Source: Agriotes lineatus
Taxonomy: Eukaryota > Arthropoda > Insecta > Coleoptera > Elateridae
Direction: 5' to 3'
Assembly: GCA_940337035.1 (NCBI GenBank)
Contig: OW679197.1
Span: forward strand, 62,765,903 to 62,829,902
Length of the DNA stretch: 64,000 nucleotides
This document shows, piece after piece, positions 31,762 through 42,744 of the stretch. Under the pieces are notes generated by a model that was given only the letters and a program-made list of their open reading frames with translations, was not told where the DNA came from and did not search any database. The position numbers and the translations under genes are program-made. How positions within the stretch are numbered: the first letter of the stretch is position 1; each line of letters opens with the position of its first letter.

Positions 31762-33234
31762 CAGGGCCGTAACTAGGTATAGGCCGAGTAGGCACCCGCC
31801 TACAGGCGCAAGCGGCAAAGGGCGCCAAAATGGCACCGAAAAAAATAATTTCTTTGGTACTAAAAAACAAATAAACAAGTTAGTGGCCAATTTTACAAAT
31901 AAACTACTTTGCAATATTAACGATTTTAGTCCAAATAATGCTAATTATAATAACGCGAATTGCTCTCGATCTGGTCGATACATTACATTGCCTTGTGCAA
32001 TTTTCAAATGAAATGTTATATGTCTACCAGATTGTAACAGCGTTTATTTTATAGTTCTCACCTATATCAATCAAAACATTAGAATTATTAGCTTGTTAGC
32101 CCACTGCATACGTTGCCTTATTCTAATTATTCAAATGTTTGTATTTTTAAAACAATGTAATACAGCAGTGGCGGCAAACTAACTTAAATTTTTAACAACT
32201 GTTGGAACGGGTTCACTGATATTACATATACATTCACTGCTTTAGACTCATCGCTGATACAGTTGTCCACTGCAACAATCAGCAGAACACCACAGATCGA
32301 TGTTGAGAGCTTACTTGTTCCACTACTATTGCATTTTTCGCTACAATCACTTTCCCGGTAGAATTTTGTAAATGCAGCTTCACTATTTAAATATACTGAT
32401 TATTACACAACAGTGTGACAGAGTGCCTGACAAAACAGAACCGTATTCTACGTTCATGTTACTACGCATAATAATATGTAATTATTTGTTTATATTGTAT
32501 TATTTTAACATATCGATATGTTTTTAGTAGCGTTTGAGCTTACCAGATAGGTGGTCTTATTGTAATTAAAATAATGTTTGCATTTTTAAAATAAGAAAGT
32601 TGAAAAAGAACATGTTTTCGACGTCTTTAATACAGAAAGAGGGCTGCAAGAAAAGCAACTTTTGCTAGATCGAATTATGGAAGTCTTAAAAATTCTCTAC
32701 AAAATAGGTAAAAAATACCTTAATGTTGCTAATAATACAGAAACACTTAGTAAAGAGAATTACATACATTTGAAAATAAAAAACATTGCAGCCAATGGGA
32801 TTTGAACCCGTGTTCACTGATAGATGCATATGCTTATCGTTGCGCTATAAATGACGCAGTGGCGTTCCGATTTTGAGTACGCCGTATGTTTATATATAGG
32901 AATTTGTAAAATATTCTACTGACTACATAATAATATGTGCTCTTTTAAATAAGAATTGTGTTTTCTAATCTTGTTTTCTGCTCTCATTTTATTTGTGTTG
33001 TATTTTCTTATTGTAACATTTAGTTGTTTATTTTTAAAATGTTTGAATATATAATGCTGGATTTATTTTTGAATACCTACCTGTTTATTTGAACACATTA
33101 CATCATATATTCGGAGATAAATGTAGAAGTCATATAGTGGCATTAGTATTTTTTGTCATATATATCGTTTTTGTATTGAAGGGCGCAGAAATGTTGGCTT
33201 GCCTACAATAAAAGTTTGCCTAGTTACGGCCCTG
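31762..33234. mobile_element. Inner hAT element with 16-bp identical ends and perfect 8-bp duplication
   Basis: CAGGGCCGTAACTAGG at 31762 is exactly inverted at the right end (CCTAGTTACGGCCCTG ending 33234). CTGCTGCT flanks both sides (31754-31761 and 33235-33242), a perfect 8-bp hAT duplication, though the triplet-repeat target makes a chance match easier. The left interior has AGGCGCAAGCGGCAAAGGGC and GGCGCCAAAATGG, familiar in hAT ends. No transposase frame is readable, so it is probably non-autonomous. It splits the older hAT at 30280-33640. Confidence 0.9.
32787..32850 (-). repeat. tRNA-like A-box/B-box pair inside the inner hAT
   Basis: The minus strand reads TATAGCGCAACGATAAGCA (A-box-like) and, 21 bases on, GGGTTCAAATCCC, a perfect T-arm/B-box. 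The anticodon arm does not fold and the acceptor stem is doubtful, so this is a tRNA pseudogene or SINE head, not a working tRNA. Confidence 0.45.
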
Positions 33235-33640
33235 CTGCTGCTAACAAAATGACGATAGGGATAGGCGTCAAAACAATCCATTAATCCAAAATCTAATGTT
33301 AAATTATAGAATTCGTACAATACCGGCGGTATTAAGTCAACTCAAATCAGCCTTACGGCTGCAAGAAATTCGCCACTTTCATTACCCTATGCCCGATATT
33401 ACAAAACAATCTACGTCAGCTTGAATTTAAAGGCCGGCAATTTAAAACTACTTTTGCCTTTTGCTTGGAGATCCCATTATGATAAAAAATAAAAATAGGA
33501 TTTGTTTTCCTTGCTGCCTTTATTGAATGAAAGAAAAAGATAACTAGGGGACCCTTTGGGCCCCCTCAGTCTCAGGGCTTCCCCGCAGCCGCGGGGTCTG
33601 CGGGTACTAAGGGGTCTGCGGGTACTAAGTTACTCCACTG

Positions 33641-33960
33641 TCTGTGTGTCTGTCTGTCTGTCCGTGTGTCTGTTTGTGAACAGAATATCTCAAAAACGAA
33701 AAGAGGTATGGCGTTGAAATTTCATATATTTGTTTTGTGTACTATGTAGATGCGACAGCAAGCTTTTGAAAAAAATCGCATAACCGGAAGTATGGTGTTT
33801 ACTCTTGTGATTTTTCAGTTTTTTCGATTTTTTCAAAAACGGCTCCAACGATTTTTTTCAAACTGTACATTTTTATTGCATTGCATGTATTGATGGGAGA
33901 TGGGTGATTTTCCAGTTGAATACCTCTAAAATTGGTGTCTTTTATTTTTTTTAAATTTCT
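33641..33960 (+). repeat. Right half of the interrupted 'GTCTGTCTG' repeat
   Basis: It resumes in the GTCT tract and continues GAACAGAATATCTCAAAAAC, GAGGTATGGCGTTGAAAT and TTTCAAAAACGGCTCC, the same order as 18080-18330. Joined to 30141-30279 it restores one repeat copy. Confidence 0.85.
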
Positions 33961-34212
33961 GAATACAGACCTATGTCCTGCAGCCTTTTATACGTTGTTT
34001 CAGCTTTCTAATGTAAAGAAATAAGTAATGAACTAAACTGGATGCGTTTATTCCTTCATAATCACGTATGATCGTGGATTACAAAAAATCTTCAATAGTA
34101 AATAATTAATTTATTGGTTATTTTTCTTATTTTTAAACAATAATTAAAATTAGAAATGCAAAAGATTCAGTGTGGCTCATAACTTTTTTCTTTAAATTAA
34201 AATGCTGGAACA

Positions 34213-34370
34213 ACTTAAAAAATGCTCCAGTCCGTATCCAACAATTTCCTGATGATGGTTAAAAAAGACTCGAATTCAGACATCAGCAAATAAGGACTGT
34301 ATTTGAAAAATGAAGTTGATTGGTGTTCGAAGACGAAACGTTGAATAAAAAAATTGTTAACGTAATCTTT
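34213..34370 (+). repeat. Possible Penelope-like element terminus
   Basis: TCCTGATGATGG (34249) and GACGAAACGTTGAATAAAAA (34332) resemble the words found at PLE ends, where CTGATGA and GAAACGTTGA flank a hammerhead. Here they are ~80 bases apart and no stem II is convincing. Stray end of a PLE, or chance. Confidence 0.35.
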
Positions 34371-34850
34371 AAATTAAATATAAGTTGATATAAAGAAGTT
34401 TGGTCAGTTTCGCTTTTACTTGAATATTAACGTTAGAAAAAAAATAGAATTACAAATTAAAAATTCGATTTTTTAAGATAACTCAAAAACGAAAAATCAT
34501 ATCAAAGATTTCTAGACGTCATTTTGTTATTCCTTTAATTACGCAACTTTTTTCCCATTTAACCAAATTTGTATCTCTTAATGTTAACGAGATCCCCATA
34601 CTGGTCCTTCTTCTTTTGGACACACTGTATATGCGAATATTTTGGTAATTTTGGTATTAATTGCTTATTTAGAACAGACAGAAAAACTTTGAAACAAATG
34701 AGTTGAAACTTCAATTTTCTTAATTTTTTAAAATGCAGGAAGATGTTAACACCAGAGGATACTGCTTCAGTAGTAGAAGTTATCAAGAAAAATGTTTTTA
34801 AGCTGAAGAGGGACAACACGTTCTGTCGCGCACAAGCCGCCAGGTTAGAA
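34371..34850. other. AT-rich, nothing recognised
   Basis: The minus frame 34559-34819 shows no family resemblance. Confidence 0.35.
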
Positions 34851-35640
34851 GCATCCCGAGAACTTCAAATTCCAATGTCAGCCCCTGCACTTATGCAACT
34901 TTAAATACACCACGCAGCGTCTCTGTCTAATATGAACATTTGCCGATCTTGCTATTTCACTCGTTAGTTGTTTTCTTACGATGGACCAAAGAAACTGGAC
35001 GCAAATCGCCGGGAAGCTCACAAGTGAAATTACTGCAGCGTGGTAAGCAAGTGTGTCGCCCGGTGCTTGAGTATCGTGACTGAAAACTCGAGAATTTGCG
35101 AAAAACTAGTGAACTGAGTGACTATGTTAAAAAATAGCGAGTGCCATAGTTTTTTGTCGGTCCTGTGTCCCATTTCCTGAAGAAGCGGCGACTTTAAGCG
35201 AGTTTAGCCAAGTTTTAAAGGTGAGGTTAGTTTCGTCTTCTGTTTTTATTTTGATTTTAAACACGTCGGAGCGCTTTATGGCCATAATAATGCCGAGAGA
35301 AGCGGCAGAGGCGTTTCGGCAATAATATTTTGACTAGTCGCAGTAAAATTCAGAGCCAAGGCCAGGTTTTACCTGATCGGTTATTCAACTTCTCAAGTAA
35401 TACCGACCGGAACGAATGTTTGATAATTTACTTTCCATTTGCTTTGAGATCTCCGAGGGCTCGACTCGATCTTTTATTTCTTTGTACTGAATCACCTGTG
35501 TGTTCTTCGGACAGATTGATGCATTGTTGAAATAATTTGTAGGGCTGCACGCGCTGCGCCACAGAAGTGCTCGCCCATCGAGTTTGTTGGCTTCGCATTG
35601 TGTTCCAAAAAATGTTTTGGCTTTATCCATTTCGTCGCAT
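34851..35640 (+). promoter_or_regulatory. GC-richer block: candidate promoter and first exon
   Basis: This ~800-bp block has many CpGs against an AT-rich background. From ATG 34981 the + strand reads MDQRNWTQIAGKLTSEITAA and meets a strong donor, TG|GTAAGC (GT at 35043). If that is skipped, a second strong donor, AAAG|GTGAGG, follows (GT at 35221). TTTCACTCGTTAGTTG near 34957 resembles an initiator. I infer a + strand transcription start near 34930-34970 with a first exon ending at 35042 or 35220. No downstream exon was found in the window, so it would have to lie across a long intron. It could equally be an old CpG-rich repeat. Confidence 0.35.
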
Positions 35641-35960
35641 TTGCATAAGTGTTTAACTTCCGTATAATTATAATTTAATAATAGTCTAGGTGCGTAAGAG
35701 CGAATAATAATTTTAAATGCGTTGTAACAAATGTTTTAACAAAAATGCCATTCTCTTCATCTAAACAAAATAGCATCAGTAACAACAAGAAATCCTAGTA
35801 AACAGTTGCATATCGAGAAAATCCAATAAATATTAAATGAGTAAAAAATAAATTGGACAATTTTCTGTAGTAGAACCACAATAAATACATAATAATCGTA
35901 CAGGTACAATTCCGAAACGGTACTATATCCATCTTCAACACTTATTTAAAAAAAATGTAA

Positions 35961-36997
35961 TAGGGGAGACTGGGGTCGATTCGACCTCTTAATGTTTTAT
36001 TGCATGCAGTTTTTGAACGTAAATGTTTTATTTGTATTTTTCATACAGAAATATAATTTGATATGTATTACATCAATTTCTAAGATAAACGTGTTTAAAG
36101 TATACAAGGTCTATTTTGTCTAAATATCTTTTTACAAGTGTATTTTGGTTGAATCTACCTTTTACTAGAGAAGGTATGGTTAACATACATCCCAGCCTTT
36201 AAATTAAATTCAAACTTATATAAAGAGGCTATTGTAGCAGTTCCTTATTTTGCGGACACTGTAATAAACTAGAAATCTTCATCTTGTCAAATGTGGAAAT
36301 ATTATCCACATTTGGAAAAACGAAAGTGTTTGAATAATTTTTACGTTTTAGAAGTTTTATTTCATAATCAGTAAGAAGGTTATTTCAAAATTTGCCCGGC
36401 ATAATGCTTTACTGAAACTTTTGTGGTCAATTTAACAAAAACGAAGCTACCTTTTTTGATTATGAAATTGTCTACTAGTACTAGAAATTTAACCGAGAAA
36501 ATCATCATCAGAGTCAGTAAATGTCAATTGTTACAGAATGTTGCGATACAGTTAAGATCTTAACTGACCTCGGTAGCGGATAGATCGCTTCCGAATAATT
36601 TGTACATAAACATATTTTAAGCTACTGTAGTAGAACTTTAATAAGTGTGACCGCGTAATCAGGATCGAGTTGAAAACCCCAACGTTAGACGTATCGCAAC
36701 AAGAATAATTTCTTTTGATCGATTAAGCCAGGAGTGTTACATTTTAACAAGCTAATCAAACTTTCAATACGTTCAACCAATCTATAATACCACAATAAAA
36801 CTCCAGCATTAGAATCTTACCTTAAACATATAAATTTTCACTTTTGTTTATAAATTCTTGCTGCTGATTTTATTCACAACAAAATGTTATTTAGGAATAG
36901 ACCAGTGCTCTCTAAAAGGCGCGAAATGCAATTAATTCTGTCTATATGTCTAAAGGTTGAATATGTCTCATGGTTTAATCATCCCCACTCTCCCCTA
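35961..36997. mobile_element. ~1-kb inverted-repeat element (TAGGGGAGA ends)
   Basis: TAGGGGAGACTGGGGTCGAT at the left and the complement TAGGGGAGAGTGGGGATGAT at the right are imperfect inverted ends 1037 bp apart. There is no clear target duplication and no transposase frame. Inside is a small palindrome, CAAATGTGG...CCACATTTG (near 36288-36315). Similar ends are common on insect non-autonomous DNA transposons. The superfamily is not decided. Confidence 0.65.
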
Positions 36998-37299
36998 TTG
37001 CCAAAAATGTGTTCTTGTTGATTCGTAATTTAGGAAGGCTCACAAAGAGTATGTCGTTACATGGTTTATAGGTATACTGATAAAGCTTCAATGCCTGACA
37101 GCAAGCAAACAAGACACACATTCAAATGTATACTTTTTAACAACAGTAAAATACAAAAATATAAATTTATTAATCTGTAACGTATTTTGACATAAATCAA
37201 AAATCATTATTTTGAACTAACATAGTAACATACAAATCGGGCTCACTGTTTGCGAGCCGCAAAAAATACACTCTTCTACATCAAACTTATATATAGGGT

Positions 37300-37795
37300 G
37301 TCCCATTTTTGATATTTTCTAATAGAAAATACCCTCAATGGTACAGTTAAGAAACTTATACCCACAACGTTCATAGTCTTCTTTTTGTGTCCTGCCACTG
37401 CTGCTCAACCATGTTTCAAAGACATTTTTAGTGCATATTTTGTGTACTCTCGATTCTTAATAGAAAATACAAGTTTGGCGCTCAACTTACTTTAAATTTT
37501 TTAAAATAGCGTTAATGAATTCTACTTAAGAAAGGGCCTCAAAAGGGTTTTTACCATTTTGAAATATTTTTATAAACTATTAAGATATGGCCGATTGTTG
37601 AAATCGTGAAATTTTCAATTTCACCCTCTATCTCGCAAACGATGAAAAATGTTCGATAACTATTTTCGTCACAATCAATTTTCGATGAGAAAAGAAATGG
37701 GACAACTCGTACATAATAATTGGTATGGGTAATGCCTAATTGGATAGAAATAAAAATGTGATTTGCGATTGAGAACATATTAAAATGTCCTATAG
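37300..37795. repeat. Possible degenerate inverted-repeat element (AGGGTGTCCC end)
   Basis: TATAGGGTGTCCCATTTTTG near 37293 is a common insect transposon end. At 37783-37796 AAAATGTCCTATAG is an approximate inverse. The ends are weak; the interior, with the 37551-37778 minus frame, is unassigned. Confidence 0.3.
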
Positions 37796-37799
37796 GCAG

Positions 37800-38846
37800 C
37801 GGGCATATAATCCGCCCGCACTAAAAATGGTTGTTTATGCACTTCTATAATTTGTGCTCTAAAAGATAACTACAATATGCATTAATCTGCACTATCAATG
37901 TTAAATATGCACTATAAATAAATACAAAATATGCGCTTTAAAATTTAAGAGTTTACATACTACTGTTGATATACAAACTTTAATAAAAAAAAGGTAAACT
38001 AAAACAAAAAATAATTTTTTTAACAGAAATACTTTCAGGAGTAAATCATTATTCACACAAAAACAATAGCCAATATTTCGCACATAAAAGCATGACATTA
38101 AATAGATATGTTATAAATCTATACATTAAGTAGTAGGTGTTGACATTTGATAGAGATTCTACGTTATTGTTATTACAACAATAGATAATTAAATATTTAT
38201 TTAAATTATATATTTAATAACTTTACTGTCTGTCATTGAGAACATATTTATAGGTCGAACAACTTCTTTCGACATCACCAGATGTCGTAGGAGAATCAGT
38301 CGGGCTCCAAATCAGCAAAATTTCGTTTATATGAACAAGTTTGTCGTAGCCTGTTTTTACAGTTACATCTTGGAAGTTATTGTTAATATTTTCTCTCCTC
38401 TCGCCTGACATAAGCTGCAGTTTCAATTTCCACTTTTCTGCTAACACAGAACTGTTGAGAGGTAAATATTTCGCAATCATCAGTAAAACAATGTCTCAAA
38501 AAATGCACTTCAGGTATATGCACCGACTAGCCCAAATATGGAAAAATATGCATTATACAATTTAAAATGTAGATTTCCTCGAAGCGGAAATGAAAGATAC
38601 AAAAAAAGCGTGCTGCATATTAATAGACAAAACATGCAAAATGCATGTAATCCTCCTCTTGGTTTATAAGCAAGGCGCGAATGTGATTAATATTCTAGAA
38701 TATTGCTATATCGATTAATTAATGTGTTTGGATCTATATTCACCTCACAAAATGGAAATAGATTAGACCTATTTCGATGTGTTTGAGCATATAAATATAT
38801 TCGGCGCATATTTGCGCATATTTTTTTTCCAGTAGCGTAACCACTG
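37800..38846 (-). mobile_element. hAT remnant with repeated TATGCAC words
   Basis: The right end, read on the minus strand, begins CAGTGGTTACGCTACTGG and continues into ATATGCGCAAATATGCGCCG. The words TATGCA/TATGCGC recur at both sides (37830-37930 and 38515-38820), like hAT subterminal repeats. A transposase C-terminus sits inside. The left end is eroded. Confidence 0.6.
38223..38490 (-). pseudogene. hAT transposase dimerisation region, remnant
   Basis: The minus frame 38223-38480 ends LLIWSPTDSPTTSGDVERSC (20 residues), then STYKYVLNDRQ. The pattern (P.TS.DVERSFS.YK.IL.DRR) is the conserved C-terminal block of a hAT subfamily; here the usual CDVERSFS is GDVERSCS. Upstream residues (KWKLKLQLMSGERRENIN) are not clearly conserved. 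It is the only coding piece of the surrounding hAT. Confidence 0.65.
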
Positions 38847-38854
38847 TGTTTTAA

Positions 38855-39080
38855 CTTGCTTCACTACGACGTTGCATCGTTGTCTGTTCTGGGCTCGTGT
38901 CCTTCAGTTTCATTATCCCAGCGTGTATAAATCCCATTAAGACATGATCTATTCACTCCATCCTTCTTTTCTGTTGTTAGTTTCCATTCAGTGACACTTT
39001 TCGTAGTCCTTCATTCGTCAATCCTCTCCAAATGTCGTAACCAGCCGATTCGTTGCCACTGTATGAACCGTGCAATATTA
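38855..39080 (-). pseudogene. RTE-like LINE C-terminal scrap
   Basis: The minus strand reads ARFIQWQRIGWLRHLERIDE, stop, then RTTKSVTEWKLTTEKKDG and NDATS near the end. It resembles the IKWQRLRWLGHLERM...R.PK tail of RTE-type polymerases after the RT domain. About 220 bp, with stops. Confidence 0.6.
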
Positions 39081-39394
39081 ACGAGTTTGTTTAGCTTGAT
39101 AGCCATTATTACTCATTCAATTACTATTATGTGCCTGTGCAGGTTCAGGAATTCTGTTTAGCATCCTTTTCGTATTCATAGATCATTTAGTTCTTGGTCT
39201 TAACGATTGATGTACTTCTATTCTCAGCTTGCTGAAATTATTGTATCGATTTGGGTTCTCTCTCAAATTTTAGTATTTTGAACTATTTTGGGCATAAAGT
39301 ATTTGAAAGCTACGGGTTTCCTAAAGGTATGGTCGTCTACTTTTTTCCTGTTTCAGTTCTGCATTTGTAACCCTATCGTCTATTTTGTTGACCA

Positions 39395-39495
39395 ATGAAC
39401 AAAAACATGGATTCAGGGGACTCTTAAACGCGAAGATCTGTTGAAAACTTAATTTCGAATTTTTGGGGTGAATCCAATACTTCTTTAATTAAAGG
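39395..39495 (-). repeat. Short 'GTCTGTCTG'-family fragment (minus strand)
   Basis: The complement of CCAATGAACAAAAACATGGA and AGATCTGTTGAAAACTTAAT matches the 17950-18030 part of the longest copy. Only the first ~100 bp of the repeat is present. Confidence 0.75.
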
Positions 39496-39884
39496 TCATT
39501 CATGGATTTGAATTTATAGGTTCATTATAAAAACAAATATTCAAGCAGCAAGTTGATTACTATTTATTTCAACTTATGAATCTTTCATAATTATCACTGT
39601 CACTTTGTTATATCCAGATGTGTTGATCATAGATACTCGTATTAAGCAATTAATTTTATCTTGAAAATCGTGATTGATTCTTTTAACAGCGTGCCACTAT
39701 ATGATCTCCTTTCTTTTGCATTAATCTTAGAAAACTTCAGTTACAATGCTTAGATGTAACAATTGATAAATTACACATGTAAAGATATGAGTTATGCATG
39801 GTGTATAATACTTTAACTAACCTAAAATGATTATAAATAACTAAATCTTGCATTAGGAGAGGTATCGTTGAAAATTGTTAAATT

Positions 39885-39888
<4 letters not shown>

Positions 39889-39916
<28 letters not shown>
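39889..39916. repeat. (AT)n microsatellite
   Basis: A run of about 14 AT units. Confidence 0.95.
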
Positions 39917-39920
<4 letters not shown>

Positions 39921-41169
39921 TATTGCTGAATATGTAAGCAAAAATTTAGCAATGCATCGTTATAAAGGAGTTGTTGCATCCTATATACTATATCTAAAGA
40001 TCCATTGTAGTTGATAAACCTATCCAGCATACTAGCTAGCAGCTAGCATACTAACTTAGATTTGTTACTTGGTCGGATATATTTTGCATAAAATGACTTA
40101 CATACTATCATATGATTGACCAATAACTAGTCGTGTACGTTCTTATCTGCTAGCTGTAATTCACTCTCTTATTTTTAGTTTTTATAATGGGCTGTCCGAT
40201 GGCTTGGATACTAGACTTCAGGAATTTAATTATTGCTGCCATTGAGATGTTAGCAATAAATAAGTATTGAAAAATTATTATAAAATAACAGTGGCAGTTT
40301 GAAATCGTCGACCTTTAATATTTCATTAATCACGTCTCACTGACACACTCATCAATCCGTTAGTCTCAAGGACTTGTTACTTTGCACCAGCTCTGAATGC
40401 ATCTTTGCATAACGCTCTGTACGCAAATCACGTATTTCCTTGTGATGCTATCAGCGCAGAATATATTTCCTCGTTATAAATGTGTCTTATTTCCTCTATA
40501 ACTTATGAGTACTTTTCAAACAGTTACAAGATTAACATATATTCTTTTAACCTTTAAAAATTTTCAAGATGTTTAAGGAGGCATCTTCAAAGGTAATACC
40601 GTATTAAATGATGAATGAAAATGAATTCTGTGGGTCTGTATATTAATGCTCGATTTACTATGTTGTAAATGTAAACTACTTTTTTGTAGTCCTCGTATCA
40701 ATGAGATAAGGCGAACAAACGTATTGATAACACAGGGGGCCGATATGAATTTATGAATGAGATTACTGAATGTAAATGTTTTGTTAACAGGGAATCCAGC
40801 TATCTTGCAATAGTAAATCTATGAATTTGCCATGAATTATTCCAAGTTATTCTATACTGATCTCATTTTTATAAGAATTTGAATTAGTTGTAAACTGATA
40901 CGCTCTAGTTGTATTTATAAAAATGCGATGACAATTTTGTAGCTAATAAAATTGAAGAAGTTTTTTTATTGCCTGTCTGATATGTTTACGTATAGCGTTT
41001 TCTGACGTTACCTTCTTCCTACATGAGCACAATTTAGGTAAATATTTTATATTTAGATTTTTGGAGTCTTAATATCTGTCGAAAAGTGACACCATTTTAC
41101 GAAATCAAAAAAGTAGATTTGAGCTAAAACTAAATTTAAAAACAGTTTGTTCTGTTAACAAAATACAAT
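39917..41169. other. AT-rich, nothing recognised
   Basis: No coding frame or terminal repeat seen. A small palindrome, CTAGCTAGCAGCTAGC, lies near 40035. Confidence 0.4.
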
Positions 41170-41790
41170 TTTTTTCTGTAACACCAGTCATTAATTATTT
41201 GATCTCGCTCTCTCTCATTTTCTTGCTTATACTGTTGCACTGCAGTTTTAACTACTTTTTTAACAACTTAACCTGTCTTCGTTTAACTTCCCCTTCATAC
41301 TAGCTGCCCAATAACGTTCTATTGGTCGTAGTTCTGAGACGTTAGGTGGATTTAGTTTCATTCCTACGTAACCACTTTACTGTTTCTTGGACGTAGTGAG
41401 CTGGTGCCAAATCTGGCAAAAACAATGTATTTTTATCGTGCTCTTTAATAAATTTATGCAATCGCTCTTGAAGGCACTCTTTGACATACGTTTTTTACCA
41501 CGTTCACAAATGGCTTGCCAAACAAGAGCTTTTTTTCCGATTTTTTAAACGAATGATAGATTCGTCTGCAGGAACTTTCTTTCCTGTTAACACATTATAA
41601 AACTCGTGATCAGGCAAAGCATTAAAATCAAATACTAAATAGTATGTTTTTCACAAGTCTTTGATTTCAAGAGTGTTTTATAACCCTTTGCAATTGTTCG
41701 AGTGTTCGTTTTGGTGCTTTTTGTTTTTTTACGTTAGTACAGTATATCTTCTTTTAGCTTTTTGCACACCAGACTTGGACATACCTGTAG
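41170..41790 (-). pseudogene. Tc1/mariner-type transposase, C-terminal half
   Basis: Minus strand, in order: ALPDHEFYNVLTGKKVPADE, then SIIRLKNRKK, LQERLHKFIKEHDKNTLFLP, DLAPAHYVQETVKWLRRN and, after shifts, RPIERYWAA. The family pattern is K..SFGGG/ITG.....(L)FWPDLA.AHY...V...L..N.V...NPP..PE.RPIERYW, where the Asp of WPDLA is catalytic. Here the Trp is Leu, but DLAPAHY is intact. MSKSGVQKAKRRY near 41790 could be the protein start. Several frameshifts and stops; dead. The closest fit is the mariner-related group with a PDLAPAHY box. Confidence 0.75.
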
Positions 41791-42744
41791 TTTATATCGA
41801 TTGTTATTCTGTTTTAATCAGAAGAAACTGAAGCAATTGCCAATTTATGTGCATGGTTGTATAACGTGCAAATAATACTGCATATTTTCAGTACATTCAT
41901 GGTTATTTCGTTTCTAGATGGTATATTCAAGTTTCGTTGTGTGATAGTATAACTGTTCTATACACAAATTATTATCATCTTTTATAAAACTGGTTCACAT
42001 GGATTACATGTCACTTTTTTCCTTACAGTAAGATGTTTTATAGTTCAATTTGCAGAAACATTTTTGACATCCAAATAGAAGTGACGATGGAAAATGAAAT
42101 AGACATGGATGTCTTAATGTCATAAAATATCTAAACCACTTTGACGAAATGTTAACGTCTGTAATTCTCTGACATCAAAGCTGGATAAAATGTGAATTGG
42201 TCATATAATGTTATGAATATATTTTCGGCAATCGTTTTATCTTTTAACCCTTTTTTATAATGATAAAGCTTTATATGCCACAACACACAGAGGTTATGCC
42301 AACACTAGAACAAGTCCCATATTATGGAATGATAATAATTTATAATTGGCGGCATACCTACATGGATATGTGCGATTTAAGATAATCTTAAATTTAAAAA
42401 AAAATTCGAAAGAAACGAAATATATACAGGAAAAGTTTTACAGTAATAACTTCAGACAGCGACCAGATACTAACCTTAAATTTTGTCCAGTTACAGACAA
42501 AATACTGAGAAACAAGTATTTCAAATGAAAAACGTTTATTGATTAAAACAAGTGAACAATTGAAAGTCAAAAATGGATAACAAAACCTCGCTGTTTAAAA
42601 GTGTGAAGAATTGGTCCGCCATTTTGAAAATTGACAGTTTTTAATCTGAACTTAAGCTGCAGAATACTCCTAAGTAAATTTACAGAAATGTTAGGCCACA
42701 CTCCACACCTGTTCATATGACAACTTACTAGGAACAACTTAAAT
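41791..42744. other. AT-rich, nothing recognised
   Basis: The frame 42346-42528 (+) is Lys/Asn-rich and unassigned. Confidence 0.35.

Larger units (their letters stand above)
30280..33640 (-). mobile_element. Decayed hAT element carrying a second hAT
   Basis: The left end CAGCGGCGTAACTT matches the inverse of the right end (AAGTTACTCCACTG at 33627-33640; complement CAGTGGAGTAACTT). The element sits exactly in the GTCT tract of a dispersed repeat. The flanking 8-mers (ATGGTGTG / TCTGTGTG) agree at five of eight positions, as expected for an old duplication in a variable tract. Transposase remnants lie on the minus strand. The span minus the inner hAT and its duplicated 8-mer is about 1.88 kb, short for a full hAT, so parts are deleted. 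Confidence 0.82.

Noticed and set aside
32787..32870. A functional tRNA gene
   Set aside because: The B-box is perfect, but the anticodon and acceptor arms do not pair.
34249..34350. A second hammerhead ribozyme
   Set aside because: CTGATGA and GAAACG are present but about 80 bases apart and no stem II forms convincingly. Kept only as a possible PLE terminus.
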